DNA of 64,000 bases from Cellulomonas palmilytica (GCF_021590045.1 NZ_CP062221.1:806001-870000); one strand, 5' to 3'. Shown: positions 49,751 to 58,268, counted from the first letter of the stretch. A program made the numbers and translations. Notes: a model not told the origin generated them from the letters alone.

Positions 49751-50306
49751 GGCGGAGCCGCTCACCGACTGGCTGCGCGGCCGTCGACGGTCCAGCCAGA
49801 TCGACCAGCGGCTGATGAGCCTGCACTTCGACCTGGAAGGCGCCCGACGAGCAGGTCAGGCAGGCCTCCTGTGGTACACCCAGGAGCGCATGCTCCTCGT
49901 GGGGCTCCTGAGGTTCGCGGTCCGGACCGGAGCGCACGTCGCCACCCTCCCGGGGACGTTCGACGAGGGCATCGCCGCCCTGGACACCCTCGGCCTCGTC
50001 AACCCGCAGCTCGCCGACCGGGCATGGGCGCTGCTGGAGAGAACGGTGCCCGAGACCGCGGAGGAGCTCGAGACGGAGGTCCAGCGCACGCTGGGGTTCC
50101 TCCGTGACACGCTTGACGCCGGAGACGGTTCTCGCGCAGGAGCGACGCGCTCGTGGGCCGAGGGCGTCCGTGTCCTCCGGTCCGTCTCCTCGTCGATCGG
50201 GCTGGCCGCCGACGACGACTGGTACCTGGCGGAGCCGTCCGCCGTGGAGCTCGGTGACTGGTACGACCAGGTCCTCGCCCAGCTGGCCGGCGACCCGGCG
50301 CGCTGA
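49737..50306 (+). CDS. Unknown helical protein, partner of the nucleotidyltransferase
   Basis: A 189-residue protein whose start overlaps the upstream gene by 14 bp. It has no recognisable family. It is mostly helical, with 'GLLWYTQERMLLVGLLRFAV' near residues 43-63 and a Trp/Tyr/Asp-rich end ('DDDWYLAEPSAVELGDWYDQ'). It has no signal peptide. The coupling suggests a physical partner of the nucleotidyltransferase, similar to the helical partners of minimal nucleotidyltransferases. It ends at a strong hairpin. Confidence 0.65.
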   Translation: MLELEAEPLTDWLRGRRRSSQIDQRLMSLHFDLEGARRAGQAGLLWYTQERMLLVGLLRFAVRTGAHVATLPGTFDEGIAALDTLGLVNPQLADRAWALLERTVPETAEELETEVQRTLGFLRDTLDAGDGSRAGATRSWAEGVRVLRSVSSSIGLAADDDWYLAEPSAVELGDWYDQVLAQLAGDPAR

Positions 50307-50342
50307 CAGGCGGACGGGTACCTAGCGGTACCCGTCCGCCTG
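50307..50342. terminator. Bidirectional hairpin terminator
   Basis: A perfect 16-bp stem (CAGGCGGACGGGTACC, loop TAGC, complement to 50342) between the convergent plus operon and the ABC exporter operon. The exporter stop codon lies at the loop. Confidence 0.8.
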
Positions 50343-52100
50343 CCGGGAGTAGAGGCGTCGGTAGACGCCGTCCGCGCGGCGCATCAGGTCCGCGTGGGAG
50401 CCGAGCTCGATCACGCCGCCGTGGTCGAGGACGACGACGAGATCGGTCATCTGCATCGTGGAGAAGCGGTGCGAGACCAGGACCGTCACGGCGCCCCTGC
50501 TCGCCCCGTGGGTGCGTGCGAGTGCCGCGAACGTCTCGAAGAGCTCGTGCTCGGCCTCCGCGTCGAGCGCTGCGGTCGGCTCGTCGAGGACCACCAGCAG
50601 CGGGTCCGGGCGCATCAGGCCGCGCGCGACGGCGATCTTCTGCCATTGCCCGCCGGAGAGCTCCACACCGTCGAACAGCCCGCCGAGCTGCGTCTCGATG
50701 CCGTCGTCCAAACGGGACACGAAGCCGTCGGCACCCGCTCGGTGCAGGGCGGCGTGCACCGGGGACGTCTCCTCGATCCGGTCGAGATCGCCCACCCCCA
50801 CGGCCTCGCGCACCAGGAGGTTGAACCGGCAGTAGTCCTGGAAGGTGCCCGTGCAGCGCTGCGTCCACGCCGTCGGCTCGACCTCCGCGAGCGGCGTCCC
50901 GTCGATCTCCATGCACCCCGCGGTCGGCCGCTGGAGGCCGAGCAGCAACGACACGAGGGTGCTCTTACCGGCGCCGTTCACGCCCACGAGGCCGACCACC
51001 GAGCCGGCCGGCAGGTGGAGGTCGACGTGCGACAGGGCGTCCTGGTCGGCGCCCTCGTACCGGAAGCTCACGTCCCGGAGCCGGATCCCGTCCTCCAGTC
51101 GCTCGGGCGCGGACAGGCCGGTGACCGGCCGCCCGCGGTCGTACTCGAGCAGCCACTGGTAGGCCTCGACCACCGTGCTGCTCTCCGCGATGCGGCTCGC
51201 GTTGGAGACGGTCTGTGAGACCTGGTTGCGCAGGCGCGCCGCGACCGTCAGGACGAGCACCAGGTCACCGACGGTCGCGGACCCGTCCACGGCCATGTGG
51301 GCCACGGCGACCAGCGCGGCGGCGTACCCGATCGCGTAGCCGACCCATCCGCCGAGCTGCATCGCCGCGGCTCGGACGCGGCCGCGCATCTCCCGCGCGG
51401 CGGCCGCGTCCCACAGGGAGGAAGCGAGGGCGGACAGCTCGCCACCGTTCTGGGCGGCCCGGACCTCCTTTCCCGCGTCCGACGTCACGCAGAGCTCGTG
51501 GAGGCGCTGTTCGAGGCGCTTCGACTCGGCGACCTCCTGCAGCGACCGCTTCACGGACCGCTGGCTCGGTCCGACGACCATGAGCGGTGGCACGGCGAGG
51601 GCGGCGAGCAGCGCGAGCGCGGGGTGGATCCCCGCGAGCAGCCAGATGCTCAGGCCGAGACTCACGACCGACGTGACGACCTCGGCGAGTGACCACGTCG
51701 CGGCGGCGAGGACGTGCGTGCCGCGGCGCAGGAGCGAGAGCCGGTCGAGGAACGCCGGGTTCTGCAGGTGGGCGATGGTCGGGATGCGTGCGGTGCGCCG
51801 GAGGATGTCGTCGTTCAGCGCGATGTCGACGCTCTCGTTCAGGCTCGCGCGTTTGGTGCCCTGGATGCGGCCGCCGGCGACGGTGGCGACGTGCGCGGCC
51901 GCACCGAGGAGAGCGACACCGACGATGCTCGACGTGAATCCCATCCCCGCGTGGTCGACCAGCCATCGCTGGGACGTCGCGAGCAGGGCGACCGCGAAGG
52001 CCCGGCTGACAGTGATGCTGCTGGTCCACACGGTCGCTGCGGGGCCGGCGCGGTATGTCAGCGTGAGCAGATGCGCGAACACCCCCAGCCGGCCCCTCAC
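50322..52100 (-). CDS. ABC exporter half-transporter 2 (permease-ATPase fusion)
   Basis: A 592-residue fused exporter with a GTG start overlapping the upstream stop (GTGA) and GGGAG upstream. Membrane helices occupy about residues 15-310. The ATPase has Walker A 'GLVGVNGAGKSTLV', signature 'VELSGGQWQKIAVA', Walker B 'LLVVLDEPTAALD' and H-loop 'VSHRFS'. It probably pairs with the 52097 product as a heterodimer to export the cluster product. It ends at the 50307-50342 hairpin. Confidence 0.9.
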   Translation of the reverse strand: MRGRLGVFAHLLTLTYRAGPAATVWTSSITVSRAFAVALLATSQRWLVDHAGMGFTSSIVGVALLGAAAHVATVAGGRIQGTKRASLNESVDIALNDDILRRTARIPTIAHLQNPAFLDRLSLLRRGTHVLAAATWSLAEVVTSVVSLGLSIWLLAGIHPALALLAALAVPPLMVVGPSQRSVKRSLQEVAESKRLEQRLHELCVTSDAGKEVRAAQNGGELSALASSLWDAAAAREMRGRVRAAAMQLGGWVGYAIGYAAALVAVAHMAVDGSATVGDLVLVLTVAARLRNQVSQTVSNASRIAESSTVVEAYQWLLEYDRGRPVTGLSAPERLEDGIRLRDVSFRYEGADQDALSHVDLHLPAGSVVGLVGVNGAGKSTLVSLLLGLQRPTAGCMEIDGTPLAEVEPTAWTQRCTGTFQDYCRFNLLVREAVGVGDLDRIEETSPVHAALHRAGADGFVSRLDDGIETQLGGLFDGVELSGGQWQKIAVARGLMRPDPLLVVLDEPTAALDAEAEHELFETFAALARTHGASRGAVTVLVSHRFSTMQMTDLVVVLDHGGVIELGSHADLMRRADGVYRRLYSRQADGYR

Positions 52101-53971
52101 GACGCGCTCCCGACGTCCTGGAAGCGTGAGGCCTGAAGGGTGAAGAGCGAGGCATAGGCGCCTCCGCGACGCATGAGCTCCTCGTGGGTCCCGTGCTCCG
52201 AGATGCGTCCGTGCTCGAGGACCGCGATCCGGTCGGCCCGGCGCACGCTCGAGAGCCGGTGCGAGACGAGCAGTGTCGCGACCGAGGTGGGCAGCTGGTC
52301 GAGCACGCTGTCGTTGAACTCGACCTCGGCGGCGGCGTCCAGGTGCGCGGTCGGTTCGTCGAGCACCAGGAGCCGCCGGCCGTGCTCCAGCGCGTACAGG
52401 GCCCGGGCGATGATGAGCCGCTGCCAGTGGCCCCCGGAGAGGTCGCTTCCGCCCGCGAAGCCCGTGCCGAGCGTCGACCCGTGACGGTCGATCTGCGTCA
52501 GCGCGTCGCCGGCCCCCGCGCGCTCGAGCGCCGCGCGGACCAGCCCGTGGTCGACGGGGCGTTCCGGGACGGAGAGGCGGACGTTCTCGGTCGCCGGCAG
52601 GGGGTAGCGGAGGAAGTCCTGGAACACGGCGACCACGTGTCGTCGCCAGGCGGTGTGGTCGATCGCGCGCAGGTCGGTGCCCCCCACGAGGATCCGGCCG
52701 TCGGTCGGCTCGTAGAGCCCGAGCAGGAGCTTGAGCAGTGTGGTCTTGCCGGCCCCGTTGCGCCCGACGAGTCCGAGGACCTCCCCCGGCCGCAGCGTGA
52801 GGTCGAGGTCGGCGAGCACCGGCGTGCTGGTGCCGCGGTAGGTGAAGCCGACGCCGTCGAACCGCACGGTCAGGTCGTCGTCCGAGGTGAGGTCGACCGG
52901 AAGGTTGGCAGCGGAGAGCGTGGTCTCGACGGGCCGCCCAGCGCGCACCCGTCCGTACGCGCGGACCGCGACCGTGCCGTACTCGATGGCGAACGCCTCC
53001 TGGCCCATCAGGCCCATCGCGAGGACGGCGATCCCGGCGACCATGACTGTCACCATCGTCGCCTGGTCCACGGCTCCGGAGCCGGCGTACCAGGCGGGCA
53101 CGGCGAGCGCTGCGCCACAGGTCGCGAAGGCGAGCAGGACCACCGGGACCTGCTCCTTCAGCACCTCGTCCCGGTCGCTCCAGACCCGGGTCAGCCACGC
53201 GCGTGCCGCCGCGGTGCGCCGGTCGACGACCCAGTCGCCGATGCCGAACATCCGGATCTCCTTGGCCGCGGACGCATGCGTCGCCTGGTCGCTCCACCAT
53301 CCGGTGCGCCGCTCACCGACGACGTTCTCGTCGTGCCCCTCGGAGAGCCCGAGCCACTGCTTGCGCACGACGGCGCGCACCACCATCGACCCGACGAGCA
53401 GGAAGAGCGCCAGAGGCACCGACATCCTCGCCACGATCGCAGCGGCGGCTATCGCGCCCGCGAAGCGGAACATCAGCCACACCTGCCCGACGACCGCTGC
53501 CCCCGGGGACTGGTTCCGGCCGCGCTCGGAGCTGAAGTCCGACGCACGCAGCAGCTCGGCCTGGTAGTCCGGGTCCTCGAGCTGCTCGAGCCCCCGGGGC
53601 TCCAGGGCGATCCTGCGCACGTCGGCGCGGATGTGCCCGTCGATCCGGCGGGCGATGTGCGTGTCGAGGACCTGGCAGGCGATCTCCGCCACCTGGCCGA
53701 TCACGAGCAACGCGACCATCGCGACCAGCGGCGCCGTCATGACACTCAGGTCCCCGGAAGCGGCTGCCCTCTGCACCGCGGCCACCAGCGCGCCGGTGGC
53801 CGCGGCTGCCGCCACCGGAACGGCCACCTGGACCGTGTTCGCCACGATCAGGGCGACGAGCGGAAATACCCGCCCGCCTACGGGCAGCAGGAGGACCATG
53901 GCGTACCGGTCACGGGCGGTCTGGACGAGGCGCGCGAGGGCCGACGAACGGTCCCGCAGGAGGCCGCTCAC
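52097..53971 (-). CDS. ABC exporter half-transporter 1 (permease-ATPase fusion)
   Basis: A 624-residue fused exporter with a GTG start at 53971 overlapping the condensation gene stop (GTGA). It has about six membrane helices (residues ~30-330). The ATPase has Walker A 'GLVGRNGAGKTTLL', signature 'DLSGGHWQRLIIA', Walker B 'LLVLDEPTAHLD' and H-loop 'VSHRLS'. Both nucleotide sites look competent. The back-to-back arrangement with the second half-transporter is typical for export of peptides or lipopeptides. Confidence 0.9.
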   Translation of the reverse strand: MSGLLRDRSSALARLVQTARDRYAMVLLLPVGGRVFPLVALIVANTVQVAVPVAAAAATGALVAAVQRAAASGDLSVMTAPLVAMVALLVIGQVAEIACQVLDTHIARRIDGHIRADVRRIALEPRGLEQLEDPDYQAELLRASDFSSERGRNQSPGAAVVGQVWLMFRFAGAIAAAAIVARMSVPLALFLLVGSMVVRAVVRKQWLGLSEGHDENVVGERRTGWWSDQATHASAAKEIRMFGIGDWVVDRRTAAARAWLTRVWSDRDEVLKEQVPVVLLAFATCGAALAVPAWYAGSGAVDQATMVTVMVAGIAVLAMGLMGQEAFAIEYGTVAVRAYGRVRAGRPVETTLSAANLPVDLTSDDDLTVRFDGVGFTYRGTSTPVLADLDLTLRPGEVLGLVGRNGAGKTTLLKLLLGLYEPTDGRILVGGTDLRAIDHTAWRRHVVAVFQDFLRYPLPATENVRLSVPERPVDHGLVRAALERAGAGDALTQIDRHGSTLGTGFAGGSDLSGGHWQRLIIARALYALEHGRRLLVLDEPTAHLDAAAEVEFNDSVLDQLPTSVATLLVSHRLSSVRRADRIAVLEHGRISEHGTHEELMRRGGAYASLFTLQASRFQDVGSAS

Positions 53972-55344
53972 AGCTGTGCCGCTACCGCGTGATCCGGTAC
54001 CGGGTGCGTGGCGTCCGCGAGTACGTTCCTCGCGTCGGCGGCAGCGGAGCTGCTGATCTGGGCCGCCAGGTCCGAGTCGAAGCGGTACGGGTCGAACGAC
54101 CAGCCGACGCGTACACGCCCGGCCTCGAGCAGCCCGTCCACGACCAACGGTGGCCGAGGCTCCAGGGCGTCCTCGCCGCCGGGTGCCGAGAACGGGGACG
54201 AGCTCACGATCCTCGCGGCGGCGGCGCTGCGCGCCTTCGAACGGTAGTTGAACAGCAGCACGGTCGCTCGCGCCGCCTCGTCCACGAGGGCCGGGCGCTG
54301 CCCGTCGGGGCGCAGCCAACGGACGAGACCCGGGGCGAGCGCCCGGTTGGGCTGCTCCGCGACCCGAGCCGCGAGGTCGGCGGCGTAGGCGCCGTGGCCC
54401 CGTCCGTCCCGGGGCTTGAGCTGGAAGAGTCCTGCAGTGGAGAAGAAGGCGACGGTCCGTCGCGCACCCGCGGGAAGGAGTGAGCGTCCGTCCGGACTCC
54501 GGAGCGTGCGCCCGTGCGTCATCGTCTTGACCCACACGGGGCCGTCCGCGGCCTCGGTGACCGCAGAGCCCACACCCGCCAGGAGCGCGAGCTCGGGGTC
54601 GTCGGGCCGTCCGGTCCCGGAGGCCCGGCCGACGTCTGCCAAGCCGTCGAGCGTGACGTCGTGGCTCCGGACGGTCCAGGTGTGGATCGCGGACGGGGAG
54701 CAAGGCAGCGCCGGCAGCGTCGCGGCCGGCTCGACGTCACGCGCCCAGATCTCGAGGTCGTCGTCCGCGAAGGTGTCGACGTACGTGTGGAACCCCGCGA
54801 CGCACGCCTCCAACGTCTCGGCGCGCGGCGGCGGCGGGTCATCGCCGCGGAGGATCGCAGCGAGCGCCGTCTCGATGTCAGCGACGACCAGTCGGAGCGA
54901 CTGCACGTCGGCGAGCAGGTGGTGCACGACCAGAAGCAGCCTGCACGGGTCCTCAGGGCCGCCCCTGAAGAGTGTGATGTCGACGAGGCGCCCGCTCTCC
55001 AGGTCGAGCGACGAGGCACGGATCTCGCCCCCCACCCGGATGATGAGCGCCTCGCGCTCCGAGGGCGGGACGTGTGCCACGTCGATGACACGGAAGGGCA
55101 TCGGCTCGTCGCGGTCACGCAGATCCTGCTGCCAGCCGGAGGCCGTGCGCACGACCCGAGCGCGCAGGGACTCGTGCGCCTGCCACGCCGCCTCGACGGC
55201 GCGCCTCACCTGGTCGCCGGTGACGTCCGACGGCAGGTCGAGGAACCGTGCCAGGTTCCACCGGCTGGGAGAGACCATGGTGGTCGCCAGCTCGGCGAGG
55301 AACCATGCCTGGTTGGGCAGCAGTGGGATCAGCCTCGACGACAT
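53968..55344 (-). CDS. Free-standing NRPS condensation-domain protein
   Basis: A 458-residue protein, the length of a complete condensation domain. The active-site motif is 'LLVVHHLLADVQSLRL' (H141 H142 ... D146); the last Gly of HHxxxDG is Val. 'VWVKTMTHGRTLRSPDGRS' and 'AVAFFSTAGLFQL'-like latch regions are recognisable. It would form an amide or ester between the acyl group on the carrier protein and a free acceptor such as the amino acid made in the cluster. It is the first gene of the exporter operon. The ATG at 55344 has GGGGGCC about 10 nt upstream. Confidence 0.85.
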   Translation of the reverse strand: MSSRLIPLLPNQAWFLAELATTMVSPSRWNLARFLDLPSDVTGDQVRRAVEAAWQAHESLRARVVRTASGWQQDLRDRDEPMPFRVIDVAHVPPSEREALIIRVGGEIRASSLDLESGRLVDITLFRGGPEDPCRLLLVVHHLLADVQSLRLVVADIETALAAILRGDDPPPPRAETLEACVAGFHTYVDTFADDDLEIWARDVEPAATLPALPCSPSAIHTWTVRSHDVTLDGLADVGRASGTGRPDDPELALLAGVGSAVTEAADGPVWVKTMTHGRTLRSPDGRSLLPAGARRTVAFFSTAGLFQLKPRDGRGHGAYAADLAARVAEQPNRALAPGLVRWLRPDGQRPALVDEAARATVLLFNYRSKARSAAAARIVSSSPFSAPGGEDALEPRPPLVVDGLLEAGRVRVGWSFDPYRFDSDLAAQISSSAAADARNVLADATHPVPDHAVAAQL

Positions 55345-55540
55345 GATGGATGCGGCCCCCTCGCCTCCGGCACTACATGCTCGCCACACCCGAACGCCGG
55401 GGTGACGACCGCCTACCCTCGCGGAACGGGGCAGACGGTGCAATCCCGTCCACGAGGCGGACCGATCCGCGTCGTGTCGAGAGGGAGCGCAGGGAGAGGC
55501 CTGCTGCTCGTCAGCCGAGTGGTCGGGCCGTGAAAGCAGG

Positions 55541-55573
55541 AGCTCCCGGCAGGATCTCGTCCTGCCGGGAGCT
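55541..55573 (-). terminator. Hairpin terminator of tRNA-Leu
   Basis: A perfect 14-bp stem (AGCTCCCGGCAGGA, 5-nt loop, complement) 38 bp downstream of the tRNA on the minus strand. A U-poor terminator, perhaps also used as insulation for the exporter operon promoter. Confidence 0.6.
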
Positions 55574-55610
55574 GTCCGGACTGCTCGGCCTCGGTTGTCC
55601 CGAGACCCCG

Positions 55611-55696
55611 TGGTGCGCGAGGCGGGATTTGAACCCGCACGCCCTTTCGGACACTGGCACCTGAAGCCAGCGCGTCTGCCGTTCCGCCACTCGCGC
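55611..55696 (-). tRNA. tRNA-Leu (anticodon CAG)
   Basis: Read on the minus strand, the 7-bp acceptor stem (GCGCGAG/CTCGCGC) with discriminator A and an encoded CCA is clear. The anticodon stem CTGGC/GCCAG carries the loop TTCAGGT, giving anticodon CAG. The variable arm (TGTCCGAAAGGGCG) is long, as in class II leucine tRNAs, and the T arm has GCGGGTTCAAATCCCGC. Confidence 0.95.
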
Positions 55697-55775
55697 GCGC
55701 TGCAGAAGGCTAGCACGACCCGGAGGGCGCCCAAGACCACGACCGCCCGCCGCAGTCGCTGCCAGGATGGCCCTC

Positions 55776-56561
55776 ATGGCAGGGGAGAGCGCGCACGGCG
55801 ACGGTCCGGTCCTGGTCACCGGAGGGACGGGGATGCTCGGGCGGGCGGTGGTCGCCGAGCTCGTCCGCGGGGGCCGCGCCGTGCGGGTGCTGAGCCGCCG
55901 GCCCGGGGAGAGCCGGGCGGGGGTCGAGCGTGTCGTCGCGGACCTGACGACGGGCGCCGGGGTCGACGACGCCGTCGCGGGAGCCGCCGCGATCGTGCAC
56001 TGCGCGAGCGAGCCGCGCCGCCCGCAGCACGACGTGGCCGCCGCCGCGCACCTGCTGCTCGCGGCTCGTCGTGCCGCGACCCCGCACCTGGTCTTCATCT
56101 CGATCGTCGGCGTCGACGCGATCCCGTACTCCTACTACCGCGCCAAGCTCGAGGTCGAGCACCTCGTCGAGGTCGGCGGCGTGCCGTGGTCGATCCTGCG
56201 CGCGACGCAGTTCCACCAGTTCGTGCCTGTGCTGCTCGACCGGTTCACGGTCGGGGGCCTCACCGTCCTGCCGGCGGGGACGAGCCTGCAGCCGGTCGAC
56301 GTCGACGAGGTCGCGGTGCGGCTCGTCGAGCTCGTCGAGGCGGGGCCGTCGGGGCGGGTCGCGGACCTGGGTGGGCCGGGGGTCGTCGACGCGCGCACCG
56401 CCTACCGGTCGGTCGCGGAGGCGCGGGGTCGGCGGCCGCGGAGCGTCAGCGTGCGGCTGCCGGGCCGCTCGTTCGCGGCGTTCCGCGCGGGCGCGCAGCT
56501 CACGCCTGAGCACGGCACGGGCCGTGGCACGTTCGACGAGGCGCTCGCCGACCTGCGCTGA
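55776..56561 (+). CDS. Atypical SDR/NAD(P)H-binding protein
   Basis: A 261-residue protein with the fingerprint 'VLVTGGTGMLGRAVVAELVR' near the N-terminus and 'HLVFISIVGVDAIPYSYYRA' with 'KLEVEHLVEVGGVPWSILRA'. This resembles NmrA/atypical SDR proteins that bind NAD(P) and often lack normal catalysis. I start at the ATG at 55776, preceded by an AGGA and by CAGGAT; an ATG at 55767 in frame is the alternative. It is transcribed away from the tRNA and starts soon after it, so it has its own promoter. Confidence 0.83.
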   Translation: MAGESAHGDGPVLVTGGTGMLGRAVVAELVRGGRAVRVLSRRPGESRAGVERVVADLTTGAGVDDAVAGAAAIVHCASEPRRPQHDVAAAAHLLLAARRAATPHLVFISIVGVDAIPYSYYRAKLEVEHLVEVGGVPWSILRATQFHQFVPVLLDRFTVGGLTVLPAGTSLQPVDVDEVAVRLVELVEAGPSGRVADLGGPGVVDARTAYRSVAEARGRRPRSVSVRLPGRSFAAFRAGAQLTPEHGTGRGTFDEALADLR

Positions 56562-56576
56562 CCCGCGGGGCCGTCG

Positions 56577-57260
56577 TCAGGCGACGTGGCCCGTCCAGCG
56601 TGCGCCGTCCCAGTACGCACGGCGACCGTCGGGCGTCGGGTACCACCCCGGCGGCACCGCGTAGCCGGCCGCACCCGGCGCGGCGGACAGCACCCGGTGC
56701 GGCAGGCACGACCACACGAGCGCCCCGACCCACCCGGCGAACGTCCACCCCAGCAGCAGGGTGACCCAGAAGATCCCCCACCGGGCGGCCTTCCCGCGGG
56801 TCATCGCGATCGCGAACGGCAGCATGTAGAACCCGGTGAACGCCGCGAGCAGCCAGGACACCACGATGCCCGCGGTCGACGGCGTCACACGGTCGGTGAT
56901 GGTTGCCGGCCACGCGCCGGGCGCGTAGGGCGCCACACCGGGCCGGACCACGTGGGCCTGCGGCACGTCGTCGTACGGCGTGACGTCGTACGCCGGGTAC
57001 GCCGAGACGGTCGGCGACGACGAGCCTGCGGGGTGCGACGAGCCTGCGGGGTACGACGAGGCTGCCGGGTTCGGGCCGGAGGGGTACGACGAGACCGCGG
57101 GGTACTGCGCGGTCGGCGGCAGGTCGAGACCCGAGGCCGGCGGCGTCCCGTACGCCGGCGTCCCACCGCCCGCGGCCGGCGTGCCGTACGGCGAGGTCGC
57201 GGGCTCGTCGTACCGGCGCTCGTGCCCGTCGAAGTAGCGGTCGCCGTCGGTCCCCGACAC
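56577..57260 (-). CDS. Superinfection-immunity-like membrane protein with DUF2510 tail
   Basis: A 227-residue protein. Residues 1-125 are Pro/Tyr/Ser/Gly-rich and disordered. Two membrane helices (about 132-152 and 165-185) around 'MTRGKAARWGIFWVTLLLGW' match the small superinfection-immunity membrane domain. The C-terminus 'PPGWYPTPDGRRAYWDGARW' is a DUF2510 module, common on actinobacterial surface or membrane proteins. The function is unknown. It ends close to the SDR gene (convergent) and lies downstream of the aminopeptidase on the same strand. Confidence 0.82.
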   Translation of the reverse strand: MSGTDGDRYFDGHERRYDEPATSPYGTPAAGGGTPAYGTPPASGLDLPPTAQYPAVSSYPSGPNPAASSYPAGSSHPAGSSSPTVSAYPAYDVTPYDDVPQAHVVRPGVAPYAPGAWPATITDRVTPSTAGIVVSWLLAAFTGFYMLPFAIAMTRGKAARWGIFWVTLLLGWTFAGWVGALVWSCLPHRVLSAAPGAAGYAVPPGWYPTPDGRRAYWDGARWTGHVA

Positions 57261-57269
57261 GGCTCCTCC

Positions 57270-58031
57270 TCAGTCGCGTGACGTCAGGACGACCGGGCCG
57301 TCCTTGGTGAGCGCCACCGTGTGCTCGAAGTGTGCCGCGAGCGAGCCGTCGGCGGAACGGATCGTCCAGCCGTCGTCGTCGATCACGTACCCGCTGCCTC
57401 CGGCCATGAACCACGGCTCGATCGCGATGACGAGCCCGGCCTGCAGCTTCATGCCGCTGCGGCGGCGCCCGTCGTTGGGCACGTGCGGGTCCTCGTGCAT
57501 CGTGCGGCCGACGCCGTGCCCGCCGAAGTCGGTGTTGATGCCGTACCCCGCTCGGTGGCCGACCTCGCCGATCGCGGCGGAGACGTCGCCCATGCGGCCG
57601 CCGACCTTCGCCGCCGCGATGCCCGCCGCGAGGGCGCGTTCGGTGGTCTCGATGAGCGCGGTCGCCTCGGGTGTCGTCGTGCCGATCTGGAACGTGATCG
57701 CGGAGTCCGCGACCCAGCCCTGCACCTGCGCGGCAAAGTCGATGGACAGCACGTCGCCGTCCTGCAGCACGTACGGCGACGGCAGGCCGTGCAGCGCGGC
57801 GTCGTTGACCGACGTGCACAGCACGCCGGGGTAGGGGATCGCGCCGAAGCTCGGGTGGTACCCCAGGTACACCGAGTGCGCGCCGGCGGCGTCGATCATC
57901 CGGTGCGCGTGGTCGTCGAGCTCCTGGAGCGTCGTCCCGACCTTCGCGACGTCGCGCAGCGAGGACAGGACCCCCGCGACGAACTTCCCGGCGGGACGCA
58001 TGGCGGCCAGCTCGGCCGCGGTCTTCAGCAT
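57270..58031 (-). CDS. map: Methionine aminopeptidase, type I
   Basis: A 253-residue enzyme that removes N-terminal Met from new proteins. The metal ligands are visible: Asp in 'VLSIDFAAQVQGW', Asp in 'VADSAITF', His in 'HGVGRTMHEDPHVPN', Glu in 'VIAIEPWF' and Glu in 'AAHFEHTVALT'. The opening 'LKTAAELAAMRPAGKFVA' is typical. I use the ATG at 58031, which follows GTG by 3 bp and has GGGGG upstream. It is separate from the ribosomal operon, so this may be a second map copy, which actinobacteria often have. Confidence 0.94.
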   Translation of the reverse strand: MLKTAAELAAMRPAGKFVAGVLSSLRDVAKVGTTLQELDDHAHRMIDAAGAHSVYLGYHPSFGAIPYPGVLCTSVNDAALHGLPSPYVLQDGDVLSIDFAAQVQGWVADSAITFQIGTTTPEATALIETTERALAAGIAAAKVGGRMGDVSAAIGEVGHRAGYGINTDFGGHGVGRTMHEDPHVPNDGRRRSGMKLQAGLVIAIEPWFMAGGSGYVIDDDGWTIRSADGSLAAHFEHTVALTKDGPVVLTSRD

Positions 58032-58083
58032 CACGCCCCCACCTTGCCACCTGCCCGCGCCGGACCCGCCGTCCCACCCTCGT

Positions 58084-58141
58084 CCGATCCCGCGATTCCT
58101 CGCGGTCTCCACCCCCGTACCCGGAGGAAGCGCGGGGTCGG
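58084..58141. repeat. Dispersed palindromic repeat, copy D
   Basis: CCGATCCCGCGATTCCTCGC at the left, CCCGGAGGAAGCGCGGGGTC near the right end. More diverged than copies A-C but with the same termini and length, almost 47 kb away. Confidence 0.55.
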
Positions 58142-58198
58142 GGTGGGGTCGGGGTGGGGGAGGGACGGGGTGGGGAGGGGACGGGGCGGGTGGTGGGG
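58132..58198 (+). repeat. G-tract cluster, quadruplex-prone
   Basis: About a dozen runs of three to five G separated by one to three bases on the plus strand, ending in TGGTGGGG before AAATAAAGGG. The map promoter side reads C-rich. Confidence 0.7.
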
Positions 58199-58231
58199 AA
58201 ATAAAGGGTGCGGGGGGTGCGCGGGCGGGGT

Positions 58232-58237
58232 TAGCGT
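58232..58237 (+). promoter_or_regulatory. -10 element (TAGCGT) of the small ORF
   Basis: TAGCGTCGAGGC matches the promoter region of the rhodanese gene at 31563. A start near 58244 would give a 25-nt leader. Confidence 0.4.
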
Positions 58238-58268
58238 CGAGGCACACGGGAAGGAGGTGGTCGGAGAC

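Noticed and set aside
35968..55344. Lasso-peptide or other RiPP cluster
   Set aside because: The HprK-like, nucleotidyltransferase and PqqD-like parts recall lasso clusters, but there is no asparagine-synthetase-like cyclase, no leader peptidase and no precursor peptide, while a carrier, a FAAL and a condensation enzyme are present.
35925..55696. Attachment-site pair bounding the biosynthetic cluster
   Set aside because: I looked for a copy of the tRNA-Leu 3' half near 35.9-36.0 kb and found none; no integrase or transposase is in the window.
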